64,000 nt of DNA, from contig DYBN01000036.1 of assembly GCA_019418605.1 (NCBI GenBank), positions 1 through 64,000 on the forward strand. Reading direction: 5' to 3'. Under the pieces are notes generated by a model, which was not told the origin of the DNA, did not search any database, and saw only the letters and a program-made list of their open reading frames with translations. The DNA comes from Sutterella sp. Lineage in GTDB: Bacteria > Pseudomonadota > Gammaproteobacteria > Burkholderiales > Burkholderiaceae_F. This document shows, in pieces, positions 7,920 to 17,217 of the stretch. Each line of letters starts with the position of its first letter. Position 1 is the first letter of the stretch. The translations under genes and the position numbers were made by a program.

Positions 7920-9959
7920 GTGGCAAGTCAAACCATCGGGCAATCTCAATCGGAGAATTTCGCCTCGTTCATCTGGAGCGTTGCAGATTCGCTTCGCGGC
8001 CCTTTTCAGGAAGATGATTACGGCAACATCATCCTTCCGTTCGCTCTCCTGCGCCGTCTGGAGTGCGTGTTGCAGCCAACCCGTCAAACCGTCTACGACT
8101 TGGTTTCAACCCTGCATTTCCGTTTGGGCATTGACGATGAGTCCATGCTTTGTGCAGCAGCCGGAGCGCCGTTCTTCAACGTGACGAAGTTCACGTTGAG
8201 CACGCTCGGCGACCAGCACACGCTGCAGAACATCATCAGCTACAAGAACGGCTTCACGGCAAATGTCCGTGAGATCCTCGACAGATTCGACTTCGACTCC
8301 ATCTGTTCAAAGCTTGAGGACAAGGACAAGCTCTATTCCACCATCCACCATTTCCAAAACATCGACCTGTCGCCTGAAACTGTTCCTGCAAGGGCGATGA
8401 GCAACCTCTACGAGGAACTGATCTGGCGCTTCGCCACGACGAAGCACAAAGCTTCCAAAGAATTTTTGACGCCTCGCGATGTGGTACGTCTGGCGACCAT
8501 GCTCGTGCTCGATTCGGCGGGCGATGCCGTCTTCTCAACGGACAAGGGTCTCATTCGCACCATCTACGATCCGACGTGCGGTACTTGCGGCTTCATCACC
8601 GATGCGATGGATGTACTGGCTGAGCACGCTGTCTCCGTCGGTGCGAAAGCACCTGTCACGCTCGTTCCCTTCGGACAGGAGATTGCAGATCAGTCATGGG
8701 CGATGGGCAAAGCCATGATGCTTCTGGCAGGCAGTGACAAAAACCCTTCACAGGACAACTCTGCAAATATCTTTCTCGGCGATACCCTCAAAGAAGACAA
8801 GACCGGAAAGCACCACTTTGATTTTGTGCTATCTAATCCGCCGTTCGGCAGCGACTGGGGCGGCGATGCATCTGTCTATTCCGCCGTGCTCAATGAGCAC
8901 CGCATGGGTACGCTCGGTCGCTTTGAGGCCGGAATTCCGCCGAAGTCCGATGCTTCGATGCTGTTCTTGCAGATCGTCGCCAATAAGCTGAACCCAAAGA
9001 ACGTCAATGAAGGCGGGCGGGGCGCCATCGTCCTTTCCGGATCGCCGCTCTTTACGGGCGGCGCTGGATCCGGCAGTTCAGAAATCCGCCGCTGGCTCTT
9101 CGAGGATGACTTCGTCGAGGCAATCATCCAGCTTCCGGGCGAACTCTTCTACAACACCGGCATCACCACCTACCTTTGGATCCTCAACACTAACAAGCCA
9201 GCCTTCCGCAAGGACAAGGTGCAGCTCATTGATGCGTCGTCCTTCAAGACCTCCATCAAGAATCTCGGCAACAAGCGCTACGAAATCAGTCCGCAGCAGA
9301 TAGATGAGATCGTGCGCATCTTCGCGGACTTCAAGGAATCGGATTTCTGCAAGATTGTCAATTACGAGGACTTCGGCTATCGCGCTGTGACGATCCAGCG
9401 GCCGCTACGCAAAAAGCTCGCCATCACCGCCGAAGGCCTCGAAAAGCTGATGGCGGCGAAGGCCGTGCAGAAGCTCTCAGACGATGAGCAGCAGAAGCTT
9501 GAAGCCGCGCTCGAAGCCCACATCGGCGAAGAGCATGCCTATCACTGGGCGGCAGATTTTGCGACTGATCAGAAGAAATCCGGACTCAAGATCGGCAAGC
9601 CAATTCAAACTGCCATGCAGAACGTTTTTGCAGTCGCAGATCCAGACGGCGAAACCGTGCTGGATGCTAAAGGGAATCCTATTTGGGATTCTGAACTGAA
9701 GCAGATCGAAACCATTCCTCTCGTGGAAGATCTCGATGCCTATATGAAACGCGAGGTTCTGCCGTTCGTTCCTGATGCCGTTATAGATACCACGGTGGTT
9801 GACGAACGAGACGGCCAGATCGGGAAGGTTGGGTATGAGGTTAATTTTAATAAATATTTCTATAGATATACTCAATTAAGAAATCCGAGCGACATTGCGA
9901 AAGATATACTAGATCTGCAAAAAGAAATTACATTGATCACTAAGAGTTTATTCGAATGA
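7920..9959 (+). CDS. hsdM: Type I restriction-modification DNA methyltransferase subunit HsdM
   Basis: About 679 residues from the GTG at 7920, chosen because GGAG lies 6 bases before it and the protein then begins like other HsdM proteins (FASFIWSVADSLRG). An upstream TTG (7875) or ATG (7908) is possible. Adenine-specific methylase motifs are visible: the SAM-binding segment IYDPTCGTCGF and the catalytic SNPPFG. HsdM methylates adenine in the target named by HsdS and is needed for both modification and restriction. It overlaps hsdS by four bases (ATGA). The last about 40 codons (from about 9838) are markedly AT-rich like the following hsdS, unlike the rest of the gene, pointing to a recombination edge inside hsdM. 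Confidence 0.93.
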   Translation: MASQTIGQSQSENFASFIWSVADSLRGPFQEDDYGNIILPFALLRRLECVLQPTRQTVYDLVSTLHFRLGIDDESMLCAAAGAPFFNVTKFTLSTLGDQHTLQNIISYKNGFTANVREILDRFDFDSICSKLEDKDKLYSTIHHFQNIDLSPETVPARAMSNLYEELIWRFATTKHKASKEFLTPRDVVRLATMLVLDSAGDAVFSTDKGLIRTIYDPTCGTCGFITDAMDVLAEHAVSVGAKAPVTLVPFGQEIADQSWAMGKAMMLLAGSDKNPSQDNSANIFLGDTLKEDKTGKHHFDFVLSNPPFGSDWGGDASVYSAVLNEHRMGTLGRFEAGIPPKSDASMLFLQIVANKLNPKNVNEGGRGAIVLSGSPLFTGGAGSGSSEIRRWLFEDDFVEAIIQLPGELFYNTGITTYLWILNTNKPAFRKDKVQLIDASSFKTSIKNLGNKRYEISPQQIDEIVRIFADFKESDFCKIVNYEDFGYRAVTIQRPLRKKLAITAEGLEKLMAAKAVQKLSDDEQQKLEAALEAHIGEEHAYHWAADFATDQKKSGLKIGKPIQTAMQNVFAVADPDGETVLDAKGNPIWDSELKQIETIPLVEDLDAYMKREVLPFVPDAVIDTTVVDERDGQIGKVGYEVNFNKYFYRYTQLRNPSDIAKDILDLQKEITLITKSLFE

Positions 9960-11179
9960 AAAAGATAGTATCTTTGAAATATGTCGCTAATTTTATTGCA
10001 GGACAATCTCCATCATTCCCCTTCAATACAGAACATCAAGGCTTGGAGTTTCATCAAGGAAAAACAAATTTCAGTAATTATTTAATACAAGAATCCGATG
10101 TTTATTGTAAGCAACCTGAAAAAATTGCTCCAAAGGGATCTATTTTAATATCCATGCGCGCACCGGCTGGAGAAGTTAATGTTACGGATCGTGAAATAGG
10201 GATAGGACGAGGATTAGGAGCAATTGTTCCTTACGGAATAGATAGAGATTATTTATTCTACTATCTTAAGTCATTAAATGATCAATTCCGAGTTATTGAA
10301 AAAGGCAGTACTTTCATGGCAATAGATGCGGAAAGTCTGCTAAATATTAAGGTCGTTCTCCCATGCAAGGAAGAGCAAAAATCAATTGCAAATAGATTAA
10401 ATAAAAAAGTAAACGAAATCGATAGTTTAATATCTTTATGCAATGCTTATATTGATAGACTCGGTGAAGCTCGTCAATCTCTGGTCACGCGAGCAGTAAC
10501 GAAAGGCCTTGATCCAACCGTGCCAATGAAGGATTCTGGCATTTCATGGATCGGTGAGGTTCCAGCACACTGGGAAATTGCAAGAGTAGGATTTCTTTAT
10601 AGGCTTAGTAACGGATTATCAAAAAGTGGTGAATATTTTGGAACTGGATATCCTTTTGTGAGTTATGGCGATGTTTATAAGAATACATTCTTGCCGAGTA
10701 ACATCGAGGGATTAGTTAATTCTTCCGATCAAGACAGAATTTCTTGTTCAGTTAGGCGCGGAGATGTGTTTTTTACACGGACCTCCGAAACAGTTGACGA
10801 ACTTGGCTTTAGTTCAGTATCACTCAGAGATGTTGATAATTCAACTTTTGCCGGTTTCCTTATTAGAGCACGCCCTATCTCAAAAGCACTATATCCGGAA
10901 TATTGTGGATACTATTTCCGATCCGATGTCCATCGGAATTTCTTTATTAAAGAAACTAGTTTAGTGACTAGAGCATCATTAAGTCAGACATTGCTAAATA
11001 AACTGCCAGTCCTTATCCCTCCAATTTCTGAGCAGGAGGAGATTTATAAATATTGTTATTCAGTAGATCGGAAAATAAAAACAGTATTAAAAAATATTAC
11101 AGAACAAGTTGGTCTATTAAATCAATACAGAACATCTTTAATTTCGGAAATAATTGAGGTAAGAAATGACGAGCATTAA
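9956..11179 (+). CDS. hsdS: Type I restriction-modification specificity subunit HsdS
   Basis: 407 residues with the usual two target-recognition domains, each followed by a conserved helix: KEEQKSIANRLNKKVNEIDS with RLGEARQSLVTRAVTKGLDP for the first, and SEQEEIYKYC with LLNQYRTSLISEII for the second. GEVPAHWEIARV marks the start of the second domain. It sets the bipartite DNA sequence recognised by the HsdMRS complex. Base composition is strongly AT-rich compared with all neighbours, which is typical of recently exchanged specificity genes. It overlaps hsdM by four bases and the RhuM-family gene by 14. Confidence 0.92.
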   Translation: MKKIVSLKYVANFIAGQSPSFPFNTEHQGLEFHQGKTNFSNYLIQESDVYCKQPEKIAPKGSILISMRAPAGEVNVTDREIGIGRGLGAIVPYGIDRDYLFYYLKSLNDQFRVIEKGSTFMAIDAESLLNIKVVLPCKEEQKSIANRLNKKVNEIDSLISLCNAYIDRLGEARQSLVTRAVTKGLDPTVPMKDSGISWIGEVPAHWEIARVGFLYRLSNGLSKSGEYFGTGYPFVSYGDVYKNTFLPSNIEGLVNSSDQDRISCSVRRGDVFFTRTSETVDELGFSSVSLRDVDNSTFAGFLIRARPISKALYPEYCGYYFRSDVHRNFFIKETSLVTRASLSQTLLNKLPVLIPPISEQEEIYKYCYSVDRKIKTVLKNITEQVGLLNQYRTSLISEIIEVRNDEH

Positions 11180-12218
11180 AATTCGGAATCAAACCACCGA
11201 CTTTCTGATCTTTTCAAAAGAAAATGGCGGTGACGGTATTGAAGTTCGCGTTGAAGACGAGACTCTCTGGCTCACTCAAAAGTTAATGGCCGAGCTATTC
11301 GATTGTGGATCAGACAATATCGGCCTTCACTTAAAGAACATTTATGCTGAGGGAGAGTTGGAAGAGTCGGCAACTACCGAGGATTTCTCGGTAGTTCGTC
11401 GGGAAGGTTCCCGCACCGTCAACCGCAAAGTCAAGCACTACAACCTCGATGCCATCATCGCTGTCGGCTACCGTGTCAACAGTAAGCGTGCGACAGCCTT
11501 CCGCCAGTGGGCCACGAAGGTGCTGAAGGACTTCGTTATCAAGGGCTATGTGCTCGATTCTGAACGGCTGAAGAACGGCAAGCTCTTCGATAAATCGTAC
11601 TTCGACCAGCTGCTTGAAGAAATTCGTGAAATCCGCGCGAGCGAACGTCAGGCCTACCAGAAGGTGACGGACATCTTCGCAACGGCGTCGGACTACGACT
11701 CGCATTCGTTCGTTGCTCACCGTTTCTTCGCGACAGTGCAGAACAAGCTTCATTTCGCGGTGCATCGTCACACAGCTGCGGAAGTCATCATGAGTCGTGC
11801 CGATGCCGAGAAGCCTCACATGGGCCTTACGTCTTGGAAGAACGCCAAGACAGGAGGGAAGATCCTTCGCTCCGACGTGCTCATCGCAAAGAACTATCTC
11901 TCGAAAGAAGAGATCGACACACTCAACCGATTGGTTTCGATGTACCTCGACATGGCTGAGCTTCGCGCCAAGCAGCAAATTCCCATGACGATGGAGGACT
12001 GGGAGAAGCGCCTCGACGGCTTTTTAGTCTTCAACGAAATGGGAGTTCTCCAAGGAACGGGAAGTGTCTCCGCCGAAGAGGCCAAAAAACATGCACTTGG
12101 CGAATATGCCAAGTTCCGCGTCAAGCAGGACCGAGAGTTCAAAAACGCTTTCGATGTTCAAATCGCTGCAGACAAACTGCTCGACGAGGCCCGCAAGTTG
12201 GTGAAGGACGATGAGTGA
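11166..12218 (+). CDS. RhuM-family protein in the hsd operon
   Basis: 350 residues. The N-terminal part (VRVEDETLWLTQKLMAELFDCG...HLKNIYAEGELEESATTEDF) is the RhuM/KilA-N-like DNA-binding region, followed by the conserved YNLDAIIAVGYRVNSKRATAFRQWA block. RhuM proteins were named from a Salmonella pathogenicity island, but they are widely found between hsdS and hsdR in type I loci, as here. Molecular function is not established; a role in regulating restriction or an accessory defence role is possible. The ATG overlaps the end of hsdS and the stop overlaps the hsdR start by eight bases, so it is cotranslated with the system. GAGG lies upstream of the start. Confidence 0.85.
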   Translation: MTSIKIRNQTTDFLIFSKENGGDGIEVRVEDETLWLTQKLMAELFDCGSDNIGLHLKNIYAEGELEESATTEDFSVVRREGSRTVNRKVKHYNLDAIIAVGYRVNSKRATAFRQWATKVLKDFVIKGYVLDSERLKNGKLFDKSYFDQLLEEIREIRASERQAYQKVTDIFATASDYDSHSFVAHRFFATVQNKLHFAVHRHTAAEVIMSRADAEKPHMGLTSWKNAKTGGKILRSDVLIAKNYLSKEEIDTLNRLVSMYLDMAELRAKQQIPMTMEDWEKRLDGFLVFNEMGVLQGTGSVSAEEAKKHALGEYAKFRVKQDREFKNAFDVQIAADKLLDEARKLVKDDE

Positions 12219-15200
12219 ACAAGGCTTCCGACTCCACAAAGAGAAAAATTTCGAAAACGCGATCGCAGAGGGCCTCGTCGCATCGGGCTGGCGCCGCTCC
12301 GAGAACGATGCCGAGTACGACCGAGCCCGTGCTCTCTACCCTGCCGATGTCTTCGAATGGATGCAAACGGCGTATCCCAAAGAGTTTGAGCTTCTGCAGA
12401 AATCGCGGAACTGGCTGGTCATGCTCCTTGACCGGCTGCAGGAAATTGCACGTCAGCACGGTTCACTGGCGCTCCTGAGAGACCCCATCGGCATTGCCGG
12501 CATCGGCCGCTTCAAAATGAGCGAGAGTGCTCCAGAAGACGACCGCAACGAGGAGATTGCAAAGCGCTACCGCAGCAACATCCTTCGCGTCGTCCAGCAG
12601 GTGCACTACAACACGACGACGGAAGAGTCGCTTGACCTCGTTTTCTTCATCAACGGCATTCCTGTGGCTACCGCCGAGGTGAAGACGGATTTCACGCAGG
12701 GCATCAACGATGCGGTCGAAGAATATCGGGAGCGGCGCAATCCGCTGATTCCGCGTGCGCTTTTGAAAGTCCCGCTGATTGTTCCGGTACGCGGCGCCAT
12801 CGTGCATTTCGCGATGACCGAGTCCGACATTCAGATGACGACCTGTCTGAACGGAAAAGACACTCGGTTCCTGCCGTTCAACGAGGGCAACAACGGTCAC
12901 GCCGGTAATCCTGATGCAACCGACGAGCATCCGTATCCCACGGACTTCTTCTGGAAGAAAGTCTGCCGTCCGGATTCGTGGCTACGCATCTTTCACAGTT
13001 TCGTTTTCGCTGAAAAGAAAGGCGCTTCGCTGATCTTCCCGCGCTATCACCAGTGGCGCGCAGTTTCCCGCCTTGTAGAGACGAGCAAGAAGGAAGGACC
13101 TGGACACAGCTACTTGATTGAGCACTCTGCAGGCTCCGGCAAGACCAAGACGATCATTTGGACTGCTTTTCAGCTCTCGAATCTTCGCCATCCGGACGGA
13201 ACACCCCTCTTTGACACGATCCTCATCGTGTCAGACCGCACGGTGCTCGACGATCAGCTGAAGCGCGCTGTCAAAGGCTTCCGAGCCAAAGACGGCGTAG
13301 CCGCCGCCATCGGCGAAAAAGGAGGAGCCAAGAGCACGGAACTTGCGCAGGAACTTGAAGAGGGACGACGCATCCTTGTTGTGACGATTCAGACGTTCCC
13401 TTTTGCCATGGGACAGATCCTCAACAACGAAAAGCTTGCGGACAAGCATTTCGCCGTGATTTTCGACGAAGCCCATAACTCGCAGACCGGCGCTACGGCC
13501 AGCAAGCTGCAGACGACGCTGAGCCTTTCCGGCAAAGGACAGAAGATTGGCGGAACGGTTGAAGACATCCTCCTAGCTCTGCAGGAATCGAAGAAGCGTC
13601 CGCCCAATGTGTCCTATTACGGATTTACGGCCACTCCGAAGCACTCGACGCTCATGATCTTCGGCCGTACGGATGCTGAGCCCGGCGCCGGCGGCTATAG
13701 CGAGGCCACTGAAGACGGCACACCTCTGCCTAAAAGCTTTGACGTCTACCCAATGCGGCAGGCCATTGAAGAGGGCTTCATTCTTGATGTTCTTCGGGGC
13801 TATGCCGCGTATAAAACGGCTTACCAGCTGGCCTGCGAAAAGGATGAAAGTTCCCGTGTTGATCGTCATGCAGCCGGGCGTGCGCTTGCCAAGTGGAAGA
13901 CACTTCATCCGACCAATGTCACTCAGAAGACCGACTTCATCATTTCGCATTTCCTGAAGAATGTAGCCCCGCTTCTAAACGGTCAGGCAAAAGCGATGAT
14001 CGTGACCAGCTCGCGTGCTGCGGTGGTTCGCTATAAGGCCGCTTTTGACCACTACCTCAGCGATCATCCGGAACTTAAAGACAAAGCGTTCCTTAAGCTG
14101 GGGATTCCGATTGCGGCCTTCTCCGGCGATGTTCCCGGCTCTGACTGCATCCATGAGGAAGACAAGCCTGGCGATGCATTTGCAGAGATTGATACGAATG
14201 CGCTCTACAACGAGAAGAATCTAAACCCGGAGATTCGAGAAGCGCTCGACATCGCCTTCGATACTGATGCCTACCGGCTGATGATTGTTGCCAACAAGTT
14301 CCAGACCGGCTTTGATCAGCCGAAGCTCTGCGCTATGTATGTTGACAAGCCCATCGGCAACGATGTTGAAATCGTGCAGACATATTCGCGTCTGAACCGA
14401 ATCTGCCCTAACAAGGATCGAACTTTCATCATCGACTTCGTGAATCAGCCGGACAATGTGCTGAGAGCGTTCCAGAAGTACGACTCGGGCGCAAAAATCG
14501 AAGAGATTCAGGATACCAATGTTGTTTACGAATTGCAGACGGCCATTGAGGGAAGCGGTCTTTTCGATCAGAAAGACCTCGACCGCTTCAAGGAGATGCG
14601 CTACGCAGAGCTCTACAGTCTGACCGACGGCAAGAAGATTACGCACGCCGATCTTTACGCGCTCTTTGATCGACCGGCCAAGAGCTTCAACGAACGCATG
14701 CGCACGGCGCATGACAGCTACATCCGCTGGGAGCAATTTCACGAGCAGGCGGTAATTCGCAACGACGAGGCGGATCAGGAAGAGGCTGACGAGCACATCA
14801 AGGAAGCGGCAGATGAGATCCGTCAGCTCCAGACACTCAAAAAGCAAATTTCACGCTTCAACTCTGTTTACTGCTACATCTCGCAGCTGGTATCACTTGG
14901 CGATGCCAACCTTGAAGTCTTCGCGAGCTACTGCCAGCTCCTCGCGAAACGCCTGCAGTCGATGCCCAAGGACAAAGTAGACATCTCCGGCATTCTTCTC
15001 ACCGGCTATTCCATCGTTCCTGTCGGCAGTGCAGAACCAAACGGCGGCGAAGATGCAGAAGTGCCGCTCAAACCCATCACCAGCGGTTACGGTGCTCAGA
15101 AAGGCGAACTTCCGGTGTTTTTGCGAGAGATCATTGAGAAACTCAATTCGCTCTTTGGCGACTTGGTGCCGCAGGAAACGCAGCTCAATTTCATCAATGG

Positions 15201-15453
15201 ACTTGCCAACGAATTGCGGAAGGACCCTGAAGTTATGCTGCAGGTCGAGCACAACACGCCCGATGCCGCAAAGCTTGGCCGTCTGGCTGCTGTCCTGCCG
15301 CAGCGAGTTCTCAGCCTGCTCGGTGATTACCAGAAGCTTGTCACCTACTTGATGCAGAACCGCGACACAAAAGATCCGCTCGTTGATGTGGTCTACGACC
15401 TGTTGACGCATGAGGAGATTACGGTCGCTCAGCTCAAGGAGGCGTCGAAATGA
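12211..15453 (+). CDS. hsdR: Type I restriction endonuclease subunit HsdR
   Basis: 1080 residues, a full-length size for HsdR. The N-terminal nuclease region has the ATAEVKTDF segment, which fits the E-x-K of the PD-(D/E)xK nuclease. The SF2 translocase follows with SAGSGKTKTIIWTAF (Walker A), FDEAHNSQ (motif II), YYGFTATP (motif III) and QTYSRLNR (motif VI). HsdR translocates DNA and cuts it at a distance from unmodified sites. The C-terminal helical region ends normally, so the gene does not look truncated by the transposase gene, whose ATG overlaps its TGA stop. Confidence 0.95.
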   Translation: MSEQGFRLHKEKNFENAIAEGLVASGWRRSENDAEYDRARALYPADVFEWMQTAYPKEFELLQKSRNWLVMLLDRLQEIARQHGSLALLRDPIGIAGIGRFKMSESAPEDDRNEEIAKRYRSNILRVVQQVHYNTTTEESLDLVFFINGIPVATAEVKTDFTQGINDAVEEYRERRNPLIPRALLKVPLIVPVRGAIVHFAMTESDIQMTTCLNGKDTRFLPFNEGNNGHAGNPDATDEHPYPTDFFWKKVCRPDSWLRIFHSFVFAEKKGASLIFPRYHQWRAVSRLVETSKKEGPGHSYLIEHSAGSGKTKTIIWTAFQLSNLRHPDGTPLFDTILIVSDRTVLDDQLKRAVKGFRAKDGVAAAIGEKGGAKSTELAQELEEGRRILVVTIQTFPFAMGQILNNEKLADKHFAVIFDEAHNSQTGATASKLQTTLSLSGKGQKIGGTVEDILLALQESKKRPPNVSYYGFTATPKHSTLMIFGRTDAEPGAGGYSEATEDGTPLPKSFDVYPMRQAIEEGFILDVLRGYAAYKTAYQLACEKDESSRVDRHAAGRALAKWKTLHPTNVTQKTDFIISHFLKNVAPLLNGQAKAMIVTSSRAAVVRYKAAFDHYLSDHPELKDKAFLKLGIPIAAFSGDVPGSDCIHEEDKPGDAFAEIDTNALYNEKNLNPEIREALDIAFDTDAYRLMIVANKFQTGFDQPKLCAMYVDKPIGNDVEIVQTYSRLNRICPNKDRTFIIDFVNQPDNVLRAFQKYDSGAKIEEIQDTNVVYELQTAIEGSGLFDQKDLDRFKEMRYAELYSLTDGKKITHADLYALFDRPAKSFNERMRTAHDSYIRWEQFHEQAVIRNDEADQEEADEHIKEAADEIRQLQTLKKQISRFNSVYCYISQLVSLGDANLEVFASYCQLLAKRLQSMPKDKVDISGILLTGYSIVPVGSAEPNGGEDAEVPLKPITSGYGAQKGELPVFLREIIEKLNSLFGDLVPQETQLNFINGLANELRKDPEVMLQVEHNTPDAAKLGRLAAVLPQRVLSLLGDYQKLVTYLMQNRDTKDPLVDVVYDLLTHEEITVAQLKEASK

Positions 15454-16871
15454 GCACGATGGATCCCTTTGCGGCATTGTTCAGCCTCTCTGAGGTAACG
15501 CTGGATTTTCAAAACGCGGTATTTGCTGACGAGAAAATGGAGATCCCGGCAAAAGCGACAACACCGGTCAACAAGATTTGCCCAGCGTGCGGAACACCGA
15601 TGCATGGATTAGGCAAACGGACAAACCGCATTCGCACTTGGCCCGCCTCGCCTAACTATCCTGTCTGCAACATCAATCTTTCACGGCTGCGGTTTGTCTG
15701 CCCCAAATGTGGTCGAACGATCGTCCAGCCAATGCCTTCCTGCATTGACGAACACCATCGTGTCACCAAAGTCTTCGCCGAAAAAATTGGAGAGATGGCT
15801 GTTGATCGGCCTTTCAAATCCATTCAGTCGGAATTCAAGATCAACGACAGCACAGCCAAGCGCCTTTTCAGACGTTACGCCGATAATCTTATCAACAACT
15901 ATCATTTCGTTTTGCCAGAGGTGATGGGCATTGACGAAGTCATGACGGACAAAGTATTCCGTACAACCATCACCAATCTAGACAGACGCTCGTTGTTTGA
16001 TATATTGGAATACCGAAAACAAGAGTTTCTTGAACAATCCTTTTCAAAATATCCGTTGGAGCAGCGCGAAGCCGTCAAATGGGTCTGCTCTGATATGTAT
16101 CGTCCTTTTAAGAAACCTATTGAAGAATTACTGCCCAACGCCAGATGGGTCATCGACCGTTTCCATGTTGTCATGAAAGCCAACGCAGCGGTTGATCAAA
16201 TGCGGATTCGCCTTCAGGCCAAGCTTCCAAACAACGCAAAGCTCAATGTAAAAAAGAATTATCGCTTTTCACTTCTCCGGCGTCCTAAGCATTTGAATCC
16301 ACATGAAAAGAAAATCCTTCAGCTACTTCGGGTCTCATGCCCGGAATTGATGCAGGGCTATGATCTGAAAGAAGGGTTCTATGCGATCTATGCACAGAGC
16401 TTCACTAGAGACGAGGCCAAGGGTCGATTCGAAGCGTGGAAGAAAAACATTCCGGAAGGCAAGAACTTTGAGGAATTTCGTCTGCTGGCACGGACTTTTG
16501 AAAACTTTGAAGACAATATCCTCAACTTCTTTGATTCTAGCGGACTGACGAACGCTTTGACGGAATGCACCAATGAATTGATCAAGATCACCCATCGAAT
16601 TGGACGCGGCTACGATTTTGAAACACTTCGTCTGAAGATGCTCTGTCGAGATAAGGCTATGCGTGATGCCATGAGCAGGAACATTCAATACGGCATCAAT
16701 GTCGCCACCCTATCTCAAGAATTCGGTGTCGCAGTCCCTTTCGATGAAGACCTCCTGATGATGAAATCCGTCAATATGAGCTACGAAAAGTCGCGACAGA
16801 ACCTGATTGAGAGCAATGATGCTTTCGCCTGCCAGCAGTTTGAGGAAGACGAGCTGACGACTCTCAAATGA
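15450..16871 (+). CDS. ISL3-family DDE transposase, intact
   Basis: 473 residues. An N-terminal zinc ribbon is visible (CPACG and CPKCG, about residues 44-90), then a helix-turn-helix (SIQSEFKINDSTAKRLF) and the DDE core: aspartates in GIDEV, CSDMYRPF and WVIDRFHVV, with the late glutamate in ALTECTNELIKITHRIGRGYDFE, all characteristic of ISL3 transposases. The reading frame has no damage. The ATG shares four bases (ATGA) with the hsdR stop, an arrangement expected of operon members, not of an inserted element. I could find no convincing terminal inverted repeats or target duplication in the 150 bases upstream or 340 downstream, so I do not call a complete IS. Confidence 0.85.
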   Translation: MSTMDPFAALFSLSEVTLDFQNAVFADEKMEIPAKATTPVNKICPACGTPMHGLGKRTNRIRTWPASPNYPVCNINLSRLRFVCPKCGRTIVQPMPSCIDEHHRVTKVFAEKIGEMAVDRPFKSIQSEFKINDSTAKRLFRRYADNLINNYHFVLPEVMGIDEVMTDKVFRTTITNLDRRSLFDILEYRKQEFLEQSFSKYPLEQREAVKWVCSDMYRPFKKPIEELLPNARWVIDRFHVVMKANAAVDQMRIRLQAKLPNNAKLNVKKNYRFSLLRRPKHLNPHEKKILQLLRVSCPELMQGYDLKEGFYAIYAQSFTRDEAKGRFEAWKKNIPEGKNFEEFRLLARTFENFEDNILNFFDSSGLTNALTECTNELIKITHRIGRGYDFETLRLKMLCRDKAMRDAMSRNIQYGINVATLSQEFGVAVPFDEDLLMMKSVNMSYEKSRQNLIESNDAFACQQFEEDELTTLK

Positions 16872-17095
16872 CGGCTGTCCCAACGATTCCCCGTCGTCAG
16901 ATGCTAGGCGGACAGGAGAACAGTGCGCCGCTCGATCACCTGTCCGGCTTGGTCAAGGGCATTGGGCCGTTTGTCCAAAACTGACAAATCTTCCATCCGC
17001 GCAGTTTTAGACATTTCTTCGCTCTGCCCCTGCCGAATCGCTCCGGCGGCGCAGATATCGAACGTCCTGCCAGTTTTGAGAAACAGCCATTTTTT

Positions 17096-17129
17096 CTATC
17101 AAACTATCAATCTTGCTGATAGTTGATAG
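17096..17129. repeat. AT-rich inverted repeat at the island boundary
   Basis: CTATCAAACTATCA and TGATAGTTGATAG form a 13-base near-perfect dyad with one bulged A and a 7-base spacer. Each arm itself contains two copies of a CTATCA-type unit. A T-run precedes it on the plus strand, and on neither strand does a T-run follow it, so it is not a normal terminator. It could be a protein-binding site, an element end or an attachment site. Confidence 0.5.
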
Positions 17130-17197
17130 AAAGCAGAGCCAACCCGCACTCTTCGAGTTAAACGGGCAGCCAAGGCTTTCGGTGCGTTGGACTCCAA

Positions 17198-17213
17198 GCC
17201 TGCGGCTGCAGGC
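17198..17213 (-). terminator. Stem-loop after the sulfite locus
   Basis: GCCTGC-GGCT-GCAGGC is a six-pair stem with a tetraloop, 4-5 bases beyond the stop of the last gene of the minus-strand sulfite operon. No T-run follows, so it may be an mRNA 3'-end stabiliser or a Rho-assisted terminator. Confidence 0.35.
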
Positions 17214-17217
17214 GTCC

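Larger units (their letters stand above)
16872..17217. other. Non-coding interval at the island edge
   Basis: About 345 bases between the transposase stop and the convergent thioredoxin-like gene. It contains an AT-rich inverted repeat (17096-17129), a GC stem-loop close to the thioredoxin gene stop (17198-17213) and a short TTTGTC/GACAAA dyad around 16975. No gene is supported. It is the right-hand boundary of the defence island. Confidence 0.6.

Noticed and set aside
15450..17217. A complete ISL3 insertion sequence
   Set aside because: The transposase is intact but no terminal inverted repeats or target duplication could be identified, so only the gene is reported.
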